NCBI RefSeq assembly: GCF_005239225.2
Contig: NC_133294.1
Coordinates: 21,465,631-21,529,630, forward strand
Direction of reading: 5' to 3'
DNA from: Populus alba
Lineage: Eukaryota; Streptophyta; Magnoliopsida; Malpighiales; Salicaceae
Length of the DNA stretch: 64,000 nt
Shown: piece by piece, positions 13,301 to 24,053 of the stretch
Position numbering within the stretch: position 1 is the stretch's first letter
Layout: each line of letters starts with the position of its first letter
Made by a program: the position numbers and the translations under genes
The notes under the pieces: model-generated
The model's input: only the letters and a program-made list of their open reading frames with translations
Database searches by the model: none
Told to the model about the DNA's origin: nothing

Positions 13301-13859
13301 CTCCCTTTTCCTTATTTCATCCAAGATTTATTTATTTGACATCTTCTTGATCCGTTGAAGATTTTTAGGTGAAACGAAGATTAATTATGATAGATTTTGA
13401 TTCCTTCCTGGAGTAATTAATGTTCTAATTATATATTTAAAATAATAATAGTGTGATTAATGTTCTGTTTATTATTTTATTGGAGAGTCCATTAATCACT
13501 TTTCATCTCATGTGTATTAATTAGCTAGTGATGTGCTCAATACCGATACATTACCAATTAATCTCTTAATTAACCTAGTTGGTTGAATGCTGATCCACAA
13601 CATCTTTGTTTATAGGATCAAAGTCAAGGATTCAGATTACTGCTGGGATGAACTATTAGTGTATTAACTATCACTAGTTGGATTCGTATTTAATCTTAAT
13701 TATTGACTAAACAAATTAAACTTGATTGACTTAATGAATTGATTTGAATAATTAAAGATTTTTCTTGAAATATAGACCTTGTTTTTAATAAATATTCTAT
13801 GTATTTGATGTATCAAACTAAGTGCATGTTAATTTGATATATTGTGTTTACAATTGAGT
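10301..13859. other. Intergenic DNA without a recognised gene
   Basis: Mixed unique and AT-rich sequence with a TTAA-type microsatellite at about 12412-12438. A short open frame at 13110-13358 has no recognisable features. Two near-identical short blocks (about 12160-12202 and 12229-12270, GGAAATTTAATTTTATTATTTGAAA-like) form a small local duplication. Confidence 0.45.
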
Positions 13860-14210
13860 TTGAGTACATTTTAAAAATGCATTTGTCTTGAAAAAAAAAT
13901 ATCAAATTGATGTTTTTTTAGTATTTTCTTAGTATTTTTGATATTCTAATATTAAAAATAAAAATAAAATATTTTTTAAAAGTACTTTATCCACACTACC
14001 AAACACTCACTAAGTATTCGATTGTTTTTTTTATTATTTTAAAAGTGTTTTTAAAACATTTGAAATTTTTTATTTTTTTCTTTACTTCAAATTAGTTTTT
14101 TTGATGTTTTCAAATCAAAAATAATATCTAAAACAATTTTTTTAAAAAAACTAAATATTATTTCAATATATTTTTAAATAAAAAAAAATCATTATATCAC
14201 GATCCTATAT
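13860..14210. repeat. Two adjacent copies of the dispersed AT-rich repeat
   Basis: Both copies carry the family landmarks seen at 4.9 kb: a GATGTTTT core, ATATTTTTAAATAAAA or ATTAAAAATAAAAATA tracts, and a less AT-rich edge near ACCAAACACTCAC (about 14000). Boundaries are approximate. Confidence 0.5.
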
Positions 14211-15385
14211 GCACGAAACTAACTTGAACACGCAAGCAATTTTTACGGTATAAAGGACATAAGATGCCGAGAACTATAGATTATTATTGATTACAATAGA
14301 GGTTTCCAAGTGGAGTCCACAAATGATGGGGGGAGTAAGGTCTGGATAAAGTAATGCTTATCATGTTGTATAATCTCTTTAAAAAACCCTAATTTAAACA
14401 GCCTAATGTCATGTGGGTATGATTAGGGATTTAATGAAACAGTTTGGAAGAAGCATAGAGTATACTTAAAGATCAAAAAGGTGGAAAAATAATAATAAAA
14501 AGGAAGAAACATGGACGGACAACATTAATGTGCTGTCAAGAAATGTGTACGTACGTGAATGTCATGGTCTTACAAAAATGTGGTCATGATGGTGCTACAG
14601 TGGAGCTATTAACCACGCCCATTAACCCACGGACCCAATCACATGCAACTTATTAAAATGGGTCACATGGGACCGGGCCATATAAACTTTTATTTTATGT
14701 TGATTTTGCGTTCCCACTGTTTTTTTTTTTTTAATTAATTTTTTGAAATTAAGTTTTTTTAGTATTTATTTATCGTTTTGATGTGGTAGAGTTATAAATG
14801 AATTTTAAAAAAATAAAAAAAATATATTATTTTAATATATTTTTAAATAAAAAACGTTTTAAAAAACAATTTTATATCATAATCTAAAACACAATAGAAT
14901 CATCTTCCATGTATTATGTTGGAGCATCTCTCATGCTTCCTATCATTTCACTTCAAGAAAACAAAAACAAATTATTGAATTTGAATTCTTAGTTTCTTGG
15001 TTCACTAATTAATGTGGATTTTAGAAGAATATAGTTTGAATTAATAAAATTGAATTCAAAACCTATTTAAATTTATTTTTTATAGATACAAAAAAAAAAA
15101 CCATGTTGTTAAATTTTTATGCTATCAACAAGGGTTTTAGACTGAGGGAAATTGTTTTATTTTGAGTGTATATATTAACCAAGCAAGGATTTATTTTTTT
15201 AAAACAAAAAATTACTTTAACTATCAAGTCATAAAAAAGAAAGTCTCTTTTAATTAATAGTATTAACCTTAATAATTAACATCTTAAATAGCATTAAGAA
15301 ATTAGATATTCATAGAAACACAAGGAGTAGATTTGTCAACATAAAAAATAATTATAATGGCGAATATACCAATAATGTGTGATCT

Positions 15386-15424
<39 letters not shown>

Positions 15425-15909
15425 CTCAAGCTGGGAGGAAAAACACGCAATTATTCTCAAATAATTACTGATTAGATGCTACACACGCGCACTCAACATC
15501 GAAACGATGTAGTATCTCATAATGATTATCCTAGCAATTATTTTTCATTTTGTAGTTATTACAAGACAAGAACAAACGGCTATTTAACATGGAAGTAGTG
15601 AAGAGCCGTTTTAGCCTGGTGTGGTTGGGTTAATATTGAACCATGGTTAAGTGGGAGCGCACATATTCTGATTCTCGTGGTTCCATCGTTGTCCAGCTCA
15701 AATCTTGCGAAGAAAAAACATTAAAAATGGAAAAGAAATGATAAATTGAATTGAAAAAAAAGGGGAAAATCAAAAGAATATATATGGTATGGCTCTTTGT
15801 AGGGTAAGGAGAATCTGGTGTTGCCAATTTCAATAAAGTTAAAGCAAAAGTCCCAATCGAACATGGCCATGTCAATGGCAGTGGAAAATGGTAGGTTAGA
15901 TGCAGAATA
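14211..15909. other. Intergenic DNA; another repeat copy and a TA microsatellite
   Basis: This contains a further copy of the dispersed AT-rich repeat at about 14710-14890 and a (TA)17 microsatellite at 15388-15421. The rest shows no recognised gene. It leads into the small minus-strand ORF beside the Copia insertion. Confidence 0.5.
15388..15421. repeat. (TA)n microsatellite
   Basis: Uninterrupted TA dinucleotide run of 34 bp. Confidence 0.95.
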
Positions 15910-16062
15910 TCACTGGAGACGAAGACGAAGATGGTTTGCAGAGAATTTTAATTTCAGGGATGAGGTGATGTTTGTGTCTGTGTGTGTACTTGTGGGTGAC
16001 TGATTGTGTGCTGCTGATCCCTTCGACCTTTCCTTTTCATCTTCCTCCCCCACTTTAGCCAT
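15910..16062 (-). CDS. Small hypothetical ORF next to the Copia insertion
   Basis: A 50-codon frame starts at 16062 on the minus strand in the context AGCAATGGCT, which fits a plant start codon well. The peptide begins MAKVGEEDEKER, is hydrophilic, and ends HLRLRLQ. The upstream LTR element inserted only 4 bp before the ATG. Without it, the leader would continue into the purine-rich minus strand of about 19190-19330, which looks like a 5' UTR. I do not recognise the peptide, and downstream exons may exist or it may be chance. The 3' LTR of the element points at this frame, so read-out transcription is possible. Confidence 0.3.
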   Translation of the reverse strand: MAKVGEEDEKERSKGSAAHNQSPTSTHTDTNITSSLKLKFSANHLRLRLQ

Positions 16063-16066
16063 TGCT
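16062..16066. other. Target-site duplication, left copy (TTGCT)
   Basis: The 5-bp sequence TTGCT directly before the Copia element is repeated exactly at 19185-19189 after it. Confidence 0.95.
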
Positions 16067-16392
16067 TGTTGGTGGGAGAAACCACTGGTGGTGGCTTTGA
16101 AACACTCAGAGGGGATAAAACACACTGTTTTATTACACAAAACCGAAGCTTACAATTACAACACAAAAGCTTAACAATACACGCCCTCTCTCTCTCTTTC
16201 TCTTTCTAGTGTTTCTCTCAATTCTCTCCACACATATAACATAAGCTGGGCGTTCTATTTATACACAAATCAAAATACAAAAATTCAACCTTCAAGTGTG
16301 AAGGCGGCTGGCGGCAGTGGAGGCGGCTGGCGGCTGGTTGCCTTCCTTGACCTTCTGGGAGCTTCTGGATATATTGAGTTTAATATTCTACA
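16067..16392 (-). repeat. 3' LTR of the Copia element
   Basis: 326-bp LTR; on the minus strand it starts TGTAGAATATT and ends CCACCAACA. A TATAAATAGA box lies at 16254-16263 (minus), so it could initiate transcription out of the element toward 16062. A GGCGGCTGGC-rich GC patch lies at about 16303-16340. Confidence 0.96.
16254..16263 (-). promoter_or_regulatory. TATA box in 3' LTR
   Basis: Minus strand reads TATAAATAGA; the same sequence lies at the equivalent place in the other LTR (19046-19055). Confidence 0.75.
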
Positions 16393-16407
16393 AATCTCCC
16401 CTTTAAA
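16393..16407 (-). other. Polypurine tract of the Copia element
   Basis: The minus strand reads TTTAAAGGGGAGATT immediately before the 3' LTR, the expected place and composition for the plus-strand primer. It lies just past the stop codon of the open frame. Confidence 0.85.
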
Positions 16408-16408
16408 C

Positions 16409-18328
16409 TCAATTGAGGGATGTCATGCCAAGCATGAACTTTAATCGGATGAATGTTTCTCCCTTCAATGGCTTTGTGAAGATGTCAGCAACTTGATCAT
16501 TTGTGTTGCAAGATATCAGTTGGACTTCTTCATTCTTCACATGTTCCCGGATAAAGTGATGACGTGTATCAATGTGTTTGCTCCTCTCATGATACACTGG
16601 ATTCTTTGCCAATGCGATTGCTGATCGATTGTCAATGTAAATCTCCGTAGGATTTTCTTGAGGAAATCCCAAAAACTTCAGCATATTCCTTAACCATATT
16701 GAATGGCATACGGCTGAGTTGGCAGCAACATACTCAGCTTCACAGCTTGATAATGTTACAATCGATTGCTTCTTGGATGACCATGTGAAAGATGTGTCTC
16801 CCATGAAAAAGACAAACCTGTTTGTGCTTTTCCTTTCATCCAGATCTCTACCCCAATCACTATCCGAGTAGCCTACAAGATTAAAGTCTTTACTTGAGGT
16901 ATAAAACATACCTTCATTCATTGTGCCTTTGATGTAGCGAAGAATTCTCTTGGCTGCATTCAAGTGAGACTGGTCTGGTGTCTCCATGTATCTGCTGACG
17001 AGTCCGACTCCGTAGAGTATATCCGGTCTGGTACATGTCAAGTACCTTAAGCTTCCTACTAAGCTTTTGAAGTAAGTTGGATCAACATTTCCAACCTTAC
17101 TCTTCCTCAATTCCACTCCATTCTCAACTGGAGTTGATACCGGATTGCAGCTTTCCATCTTGAACCTTTCAAGAATATCTTTGGCGTAACCGCTTTGGGA
17201 TACAAAAATCCCTTCTTCCTTCTGCGTTACTTCTAAGCCAAGAAAATGTGACATTAGACCAATGTCAGTCATTTCAAACTCATGTACCATGCTTCGTTTG
17301 AAGTCTTCAAACATGGTAGGGTCGTTGCCAGTGAATATCAAGTCATCAACATATAGGCACGCAAATAAGATGCTGCCATCTACTCCTTTCTTCACATATA
17401 TGGCGTGTTCATATGGACATTTCTCAAATCCATTATCTTGAAAATACCTGTCAATTCTGGTATTCCAAGCACGCGGAGCTTGCTTCAAACCATAGAGAGC
17501 CTTCTTCAACTTGTATACTTTGCCTTCATTTTCAGCATCAATGTATCCAAGTGGTTGTTCAACATAGATCTCTTCTTCTAGGAAGCCATTCAGAAATGCT
17601 GACTTCACATCGAGTTGATAGATCTTCCATCTATGTTGTGCAGCTAGTGAGATCATCAGTCTGATTGTTTCTAGCCGGGCTACTGGAGCAAATACTTCTC
17701 CATAGTCAATGCCTTCTCTCTGTTTGTAGCCTTTAGCCACTAATCTGGCTTTGTATCTTTGCACTTCTCCTTTGGCGTTCTTCTTTGTCTTGTAGACCCA
17801 TTTGACACCTATTGCTTTCTTGTTTTCTGGTAGATAAGTCAGCTTCCAGGTATCATTCTTCTCAATGGCATGTATTTCTTCATCCATTGCTTCTATCCAC
17901 TTCTCGTCTGTGATAGCTTCATCGAAGCTTAGTGGGTCACTATCTGCAAAGAAACAAAACAGAGTTGTATCTTCCATAACCTGAGTGGTATCGTACAACT
18001 CTTCAAGATTCCGCATCTTTCTTGGTCCTTCTGACGAGGATGCTGGTGGTGTTGATGATGATGCTCCTGGTGTGTTCCTCCTGTTGAATACAGGAAAACT
18101 GTGTACCGGACTTTGTGGTTCAACTGCTGGCACAATCGGTTCTTCTGCAGGTACAATCGGTTCTTCGACAAGTACTGTTGGTACTTCTTCTCCTTCAAGG
18201 ATCAAATCAGTGTTGATCCATCTGACTGCTTCTTGATCACCATTCCATTCCCAAGATTTATCTTCTTCAAAGATAACATCTCTACTCGTAATCACCTTCC
18301 TGGGAGCCGAATTTGGCCAAACGGACAC
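16409..18328 (-). CDS. Copia integrase tail, reverse transcriptase and RNase H
   Basis: An uninterrupted 639-codon frame. The first ~30 residues carry the end of Copia integrase ([19 protein letters not shown]), followed by a Pro/Glu-rich linker. The RVT_2 reverse transcriptase spans about residues 155-400, with the catalytic aspartate in DVKSAFLNG (D240) and the YVDD box at 326-329. RNase H follows, with GYSDSDW (D489) and [10 protein letters not shown], and the frame ends with [13 protein letters not shown] and DIFTKPL, the typical Copia C-terminus. No stop or frameshift interrupts the catalytic region. The initiating ATG lies where the leader joins the coding region, so the frame can be translated without gag. 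The 5' end is a deletion junction near residues 5-10. Whether the product is made or active is unknown. Confidence 0.96.
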   Translation of the reverse strand: MSVWPNSAPRKVITSRDVIFEEDKSWEWNGDQEAVRWINTDLILEGEEVPTVLVEEPIVPAEEPIVPAVEPQSPVHSFPVFNRRNTPGASSSTPPASSSEGPRKMRNLEELYDTTQVMEDTTLFCFFADSDPLSFDEAITDEKWIEAMDEEIHAIEKNDTWKLTYLPENKKAIGVKWVYKTKKNAKGEVQRYKARLVAKGYKQREGIDYGEVFAPVARLETIRLMISLAAQHRWKIYQLDVKSAFLNGFLEEEIYVEQPLGYIDAENEGKVYKLKKALYGLKQAPRAWNTRIDRYFQDNGFEKCPYEHAIYVKKGVDGSILFACLYVDDLIFTGNDPTMFEDFKRSMVHEFEMTDIGLMSHFLGLEVTQKEEGIFVSQSGYAKDILERFKMESCNPVSTPVENGVELRKSKVGNVDPTYFKSLVGSLRYLTCTRPDILYGVGLVSRYMETPDQSHLNAAKRILRYIKGTMNEGMFYTSSKDFNLVGYSDSDWGRDLDERKSTNRFVFFMGDTSFTWSSKKQSIVTLSSCEAEYVAANSAVCHSIWLRNMLKFLGFPQENPTEIYIDNRSAIALAKNPVYHERSKHIDTRHHFIREHVKNEEVQLISCNTNDQVADIFTKPLKGETFIRLKFMLGMTSLN

Positions 18329-18858
18329 TGTAGATCGATCCGGAATGGTCCAAATAGTAGGGAACCGGTCTGACTTTGTTGAAATCGGGTCAAAAAATGG
18401 GTGAACCGGTCAAAAAACCAATTTTGTACGGCGGGCGGTTCGCTGGGTTGAACCGGGAATATTCTGTGGAATATTCTGGGGAAATATTCGTGGGAATATT
18501 TTTCCTTCGGCTCGGCTGAAGGCTGGAACGCGGCTCGGCTCGGCTCGGAGGACGGCTCGGCTTGTGGCTCGGCTGGACTCGGCGTATAGGGCTCGGCGCG
18601 GCTCAAATATGGCGCGCGTGTGGCTCGGTCATCTTCAACCTCGGGGCGCGTGGGATGCGCGTGGGCGATCTGGCTGAATATTCAGGAGGCGCGTGTGGGC
18701 TACCCCGAACTCCGATTTGGCTGATTTTTGCGGCAGTGAGTTCGTCTTGATGAGATCTACACTCTGGAATGATCAAAACTTGTTTTTGACAATTTTGAAA
18801 ATTCGGATATACCCCAAAACTCTTCTGTTTTCCGATGAAACGGGGCTCTGATACCAAT
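18329..18858 (-). other. Copia leader region with GC-rich CGGCT repeats
   Basis: About 530 bp separate the primer site from the open frame. The stretch 18505-18605 is unusually GC-rich, with many GGCTCGG/CGGCTCGGCT units on the plus strand. A 104-codon minus-strand frame (18292-18606) reads as an AEP/SEP-rich peptide overlapping the start of the polymerase frame; it does not look like gag. The region is best read as an untranslated leader fused to the 3' part of pol by an internal deletion. Confidence 0.6.
18845..18856 (-). other. Primer binding site of Copia element (tRNA-iMet)
   Basis: The minus strand reads TGGTATCAGAGC two bases after the 5' LTR, a perfect match to the usual plant initiator tRNA-Met primer site. 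Confidence 0.93.
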
Positions 18859-19184
18859 TGTTGGTGGGAGAAACCACTGGTGGTGGCTTTGAAACACTCA
18901 GAGGGGATAAAACACACTGTTTTATTACACAAAACCGAAGCTTACAATTACAACACAAAAGCTTAACAATACACGCCCTCTCTCTCTCTTTCTCTTTCTA
19001 GTGTTTCTCTCAATTCTCTCCACACATATAACATAAGCTGGGCGTTCTATTTATACACAAATCAAAATACAAAAATTCAACCTTCAAGTGTGAAGGCGGC
19101 TGGCGGCAGTGGAGGCGGCTGGCGGCTGGTTGCCTTCCTTGACCTTCTGGGAGCTTCTGGATATATTGAGTTTAATATTCTACA
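18859..19184 (-). repeat. 5' LTR of the Copia element
   Basis: 326 bp, no difference seen from the 16067-16392 copy when read side by side. TATA box at 19046-19055 on the minus strand. Followed on the outside by TSD copy TTGCT (19185-19189). Confidence 0.96.
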
Positions 19185-20258
19185 TTGCTCTCTCCTCTGC
19201 AACTTCTTCAAATTAGTTATGCTTTTCAAATTAATTTTATCTTTTCGATGTATACTCCTTCTTCTTCCTTTTTGTTTTTATGGTGATGGGTATTGTTCTT
19301 GGATTTACCATCAATTAAAATCGATTATCAAACCCTAACATCTTAATCTAGTTACATGCTAATATAAAATCTATCTTGAGTGAGTTTGCTTTTAAATTAG
19401 ATTTTGCTAACCAAAATAATATAGTTTTTAACTTTTATTAAAAAATAAAAATAATATTATTTCAATAATTATAAAAACTTTTCTAAACTCTTGAGTTATT
19501 ATGCGCAATCTATAATTATATTTTTGGTTGGTTTTACTCTAGATCTTATACCTATGTTTTAAATATTTTAAATGTGTAAATCTTACATCATGTTAATGTA
19601 TTGTTTCTTAAAATATTGATATTAAAATAATTTATTTTAATCTTAATTTATTTTTCATTATTATTGGCGTGGCAATGTTTTTAAAGTTTTTGTCGGAATT
19701 TATGGAAAAAAAATATTGCCAGTTAAACCTGCTAAACAAGTACATAATTAAATGAGATTTTAATCAAAACGAACCCTACAGAAATAACTCCATCATAGCA
19801 AAAAAAAAAAAGAAAAAATTGAATTGAGTCATCTCACAATTGAATAAATCTATATACATTAAACTAAAAAATGAAAATCACCCTATAAAAATCCATTAAA
19901 ACTCATTTCATCATCAAACAGTATGATATATATTGGATAGATAGAAATAACGATGAATAAAATGTTGCTAAATAAAAAAAATAAATCCCATCACCCAAAT
20001 TTTTTTTTAAAAATAAGAAAATATGTTGATTACCCTGTAGAAAATATCGCATGCATTTCAAGAAAAATAAGCTAGGAATTACCCTGTAGAAATGCATTTA
20101 TCTTGGTGATTAATTCCAAATTATAAATTATTATTATTATATTGAATAAATAGAAATAATGATGGTAATAAAAAGGGGTCATAAACAATTATTAGCGGCA
20201 AAGGAGAGAGAAGAGAACTGACAACACAGCATCTCATTTGTTTTATCATTTCACACAG
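19185..20258. other. Intergenic DNA upstream of GTL1
   Basis: AT-rich spacer. The first ~140 bp right of the Copia element is the other half of the insertion site. No recognised gene; GTL1 promoter elements presumably lie toward the right end. Confidence 0.45.
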
Positions 20259-20300
20259 CTCTCTCTCTCTCTCTCTCTCTCTCCTCTCTCTCCTCTCTCT
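20259..20300 (+). repeat. CT-rich microsatellite in the GTL1 leader
   Basis: (CT)n with CTCC interruptions. A second CT-rich block lies at about 20573-20655. Pyrimidine-rich leaders are common in plant genes, so both probably lie in the promoter or 5' UTR of GTL1. Confidence 0.85.
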
Positions 20301-20854
20301 TAATCATCAACATCCTCATAATTTGTCATCTCCATTCATTGCTCTTTCTCTCTCTAGCTAGCCTCATCTTTTGGCAGAGTGTAGTGCAGCTGATGATGAT
20401 GCCCTTCTTCTAATTTTTCTTTTTATTCCTAGTTTTATTGAATTAAAAACAAGAAAAAAGGGTTTAAAAAATAATAAATCAAATCTGAAGAAGAGGGCAG
20501 CAGCAGCTAGCACTGACTCATAGGAATTCTTTCTTTCTTGGCTTTTATTTTATCTTTTCCAGTTGTCTACTCTCTCCCTCCCTCTCTCTCCTTTTCTTTT
20601 CTTCTCTCTTTAAACATCACCAAAACTTCCCTTACCCTCTCTCTCTCTCTCTTTGTTGCTCTCCCAATTCTCTTATTATCTCTCGAATTCTTCTCATTTC
20701 CCCTCAATCCTCTAGCGAGGGAGGGGACAAAGGGATCAAGAAATCATTTACGGACTGAATTATCATCATAGATGAAGAGAGATCCTCAACTTCAAGAATC
20801 GCAAATTTAATATCAAGTGAGTGGGGGGAGAGAGGGAGAGAGTCAAGTTCAGAG

Positions 20855-23800
20855 ATGCAACAAGGAGGTGGAGAAAGAGGGTCATCACAGTCACAATATG
20901 GAGTGCCACACCAACAACAAGAGCAAGGTGATGTACCTATAACAACTCCTACATCTGCTGCACTAGCAACCCACATGCAGCAGCAAGTAGTAGAAGAAGC
21001 ATCGCCCATTAGCAGCAGACCTCCTGCCACAGCTGCCACAACAAGCGGGGTTATGAATTTAGATGAATTTATGAGAATTTCAGGGAGTGGTGGTGCAGAA
21101 GAAGATATTGTTGCTGGAGAAGATGCAGATCGAACAGGAGGTATTGCCAGTGGCAATAGGTGGCCAAGGCAAGAAACTCATGCCCTTTTGCAAATTAGGT
21201 CTGAAATGGATGCTGCTTTTCGTGATGCCACCTTAAAAGGTCCTCTATGGGAGGATGTTTCAAGGTAGACAAATATCAACAACATTAATCCTTTTCTCCA
21301 TTTTTTTTTTTTTTTACTATAATTCTCTTCAGATCTCCATTTCTCTGTAAACACAAGCACATGGCTTCTATCTCTTTCCATCACGACTCACGAGCTACCT
21401 AGATTGGCATCTCTATTTTTTTAAAAAAAAAACAAATTATAATAAATAATTAAAATAATAAATTGGATGAAATATACCCAATTGGGGTGTAAGGCATAAC
21501 TACCTTCACTTTTTTTTCTTTCCTTTTTTCTTGCTATTTTCAATGGAAGAAAAAATTGAAAAATCCCAAGAGGGATATGAACAAGATCGATTCTTTTTTA
21601 TTTTTTGTAATTTTTCATTTTTTTTGTTTTTAATGTTAAATCAAGCAACTCTCTTTCCTTTGTTTTTGTTTTTTCTCTCTCTCTACACTTATTAAATGGA
21701 TTAGATAGTTGGTATGGGAAGTGGAGAAGAAGCCAGTGGGCCTAAAGGTATGAAAGTGAGTGAGAGAGAGCATCATCTTCTTCTTTATTAAATTTAAATC
21801 AAGGTAAGATTATTTTAAAAAAAAAATGTATTTTTTATCATTGGATCATTAGAAATCTTTGATTTTTGTTTTTTGTTTTTTATCATTGGAAAGTGTACTG
21901 CTTGTGGTAATAAAATATGAAAGGATGATGTAACAGGAAGCTAGCAGAGATGGGATACAAGAGAAATGCCAAGAAATGTAAAGAAAAGTTTGAGAACGTG
22001 CACAAGTATTATAAAAGAACAAAGGAAGGTAGAGCTGGTCGTCAAGATGGCAAAAGCTACAGGTTTTTTAGCCAGCTTGAAGCTTTGCATAATACTATTG
22101 GTAGTGGCGGTGCTTCTGCTAGTGTCATCAATGTGTCTGGTACTGCTGCTCCTCAGCAGATTTTCAATACAGCAGCAAGCAGTCTGGATGTTGCTCCTGT
22201 TTCTGTTGGAATTCCTATGCCTATTTCGTCTTCTGTTAGAATTCCCCCACCTTCTTCTCGGGTTCTTCAACCAGCTTCAAATATTGGCTCAATGTTCCCT
22301 CCTGATTTGGTGGCAACAGTGGCCGCAGCTGCTGCAGGTGCTGGCCCTGTTGGAATCAGCTTCTCGTCGAATGGGTCTTCTTCTTCTCCAAGTTCTGAAG
22401 ACGACGACGACGAAGATGAAGAGCTATTAGGAGGGCAACCATCAGCTACGGCTGCTGGTACGAGTCGAAAACGTAAAAGGGCATCATTATCGTCAGCTAA
22501 AGGAGAAACTCATCGGATGATGGAGTTTTTTGAGGGGCTAATGAAACAGCTCATGCAGAAGCAAGAGGCGATGCAACAGAGATTTTTGGAGGCGATTGAG
22601 AAGAGGGAGCAAGATAGGATGATAAGAGATGAAGCTTGGAAAAGGCAAGAGATGGCTAGATTGAGTCGTGAACATGAGATTATGGCTCAAGAACGGGCTA
22701 TTTCTGCTAGTCGAGATGCTGCTATTGTTGCCTTTCTACAGAAAATTACAGGCCAAACTATTCATTTGCCTACGCCTGTATCAATGGCTCCTCCATTTTC
22801 ACTACCTCCACCACCACCACCAGAACCGCAACCGGTTCAGGTAACGCCATTGTACACTGTCTCAACACAACCACCACCACCACCACAACTTCAATCCATG
22901 CCACAGTCACAAGTAACACCACAACAAAATATACAACAGCCACAACCACTTCCCCAGCAGCAGCACCACCACCACCAACAAGGGCATCGTCAACACCAAC
23001 TACCCATTTCTTCAGATATAGTAATGGCGGTCCCGGAACAACAAATAATACCACGGGAAATTGGAAGTGGTGGCGGTAGTGGGAGCGAGCCAGCGTCATC
23101 AAGATGGCCAAAGCCAGAAGTTCTTGCACTTATAAAGTTGAGAAGCGGGCTTGAAACTAAATACCAAGAAGCTGGGCCTAAGGGGCCACTTTGGGAAGAA
23201 ATATCAACAGGAATGCAAAGGATGGGCTATAAAAGAAGTGCCAAAAGATGCAAAGAAAAATGGGAGAATATCAACAAGTACTTCAAGAAAGTAAAAGAAA
23301 GTAACAAAAATCGCCCAGAAGATGCCAAGACTTGCCCTTATTTTCATGAGCTTGATGCCCTTTATAGGAAAAAGATTCTTGGTGGAAGTGGTGGTGCTGG
23401 TGTTGGTGGAAGCACCTCTACTAGTGGCTTTGACAGCCAAAGTAGACCACAAGAACAGCAGCAGCAGCAGCAAGAGAGCTTAAAATTGGACCCAATGCCA
23501 CATCCAATGCAGCAGCCACCGCAACAGATCACACAAGCCACAGAATCACAAGATAAAAACGGGGCTGGTGGTGATGTTCAAGCAAGCAATATAGGTTTGC
23601 CTGGGAGTCTCGGAGAAGGAAATGGAGGAGTAGCAAAGAAGGTAAACCTTAGTTTTGTTCAAAAAAGAAAAAAAAAATGAAATGTTACGAAGTAATCGAT
23701 GTTCAGTTATTTGATGCCTATTGATCCTTTCTTTGATATTGAAGCCAGAAGACATCGTGAAGGAGTTGAAGAAACAGCAGGGGACTCAACAACAACAACA

Positions 23801-24053
23801 GCAGCAGCAGCAGCAGCAACAGGTAATGGTTGATGGCTATGATAAGATGGAGGAAGGTGACAGTGAAAACGTAAATGAAGATGAATATGACGACGAAGAC
23901 GAGGGCGGCGACGATGATGAAGAGGAGGAGGAGGAGGGGTTACAAGAGGAGAGGAAAATGGCATACAAGATAGAGTTCCAAAGGCAGAACACAAGTAGTG
24001 CCGCCAATGGAGGAGGGACTGGGGCACCCTCCTTTTTGGCCATGGTTCAATAG
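20855..24053 (+). CDS. GTL1: Trihelix transcription factor GTL1 (GT-2-like)
   Basis: Exons 20855-21264, 21937-23641 and 23745-24053 give about 807 residues with GT-AG introns. Two trihelix (MYB-like) DNA-binding domains are present: residues about 101-190 (NRWPRQETHALL .. KGPLWEDVSRKLAEMGYKR) and about 525-615 (RWPKPEVLALIKLRS .. KRSAKRCKEKWENINKYFKK). The first intron splits the N-terminal domain at the usual place. Between them lie an acidic patch (EDDDDEDEE), a KRKR basic motif and a charged helical region (MKQLMQKQEAMQQRF) typical of GT-2 proteins, then a P/Q/H-rich stretch. The last exon adds a Gln run and an acidic tail. GTL1 is a nuclear GT-element-binding factor; in Arabidopsis it represses SDD1 (water use, stomata) and limits trichome growth. 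The start is the first ATG before the conserved frame; a CT-rich leader precedes it. Confidence 0.95.
21265..21936 (+). other. GTL1 intron 1
   Basis: 672-bp intron with donor AAG|GTAGAC and acceptor TAACAG|GAAG. T- and A-rich; no other feature seen. Confidence 0.85.
23776..23823 (+). repeat. CAA/CAG repeat coding a polyglutamine run in GTL1
   Basis: The CAA/CAG codons form a run of about 15 glutamines in the last exon, just after the splice site. It may be length-variable between alleles. Shorter CAG and CCA runs occur in exon 2 (22800-22980, 23455-23472). Confidence 0.9.

Larger units (their letters stand above)
16067..19184 (-). mobile_element. Gag-less Ty1/Copia LTR retrotransposon
   Basis: A complete, bounded element of 3118 bp transcribed leftward. 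The LTRs (16067-16392 and 18859-19184) are both 326 bp with TG..CA ends, and I found no difference between them by eye. On the minus strand the 5' LTR is the right copy. It is followed by AT and a perfect TGGTATCAGAGC tRNA-iMet primer site, a roughly 530-bp leader, one long open frame, a polypurine tract and the 3' LTR. Gag, protease and the integrase zinc and catalytic core are missing; only the integrase tail, reverse transcriptase and RNase H remain. The target duplication is perfect. The element therefore looks recently inserted yet unable to package itself, and was probably mobilised in trans by a full relative. Confidence 0.97.

Noticed and set aside
13110..13358. 82-codon frame beginning MKIRREARGMC
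   Set aside because: No domain, no splice continuation, simple-sequence C/T-rich end.
15910..16166. Minus-strand frames running from the left Copia LTR into flanking DNA (starting MCNKTV or MCCNCK)
   Set aside because: The N-terminal part is LTR sequence and appears again in the other LTR (18603-18958); only the 50-codon part left of the insertion could be native.
20704..21156. 150-codon frame antisense to GTL1 exon 1
   Set aside because: Shadow of the real coding strand; composition follows the Gln/Ala/Ser codons of GTL1.
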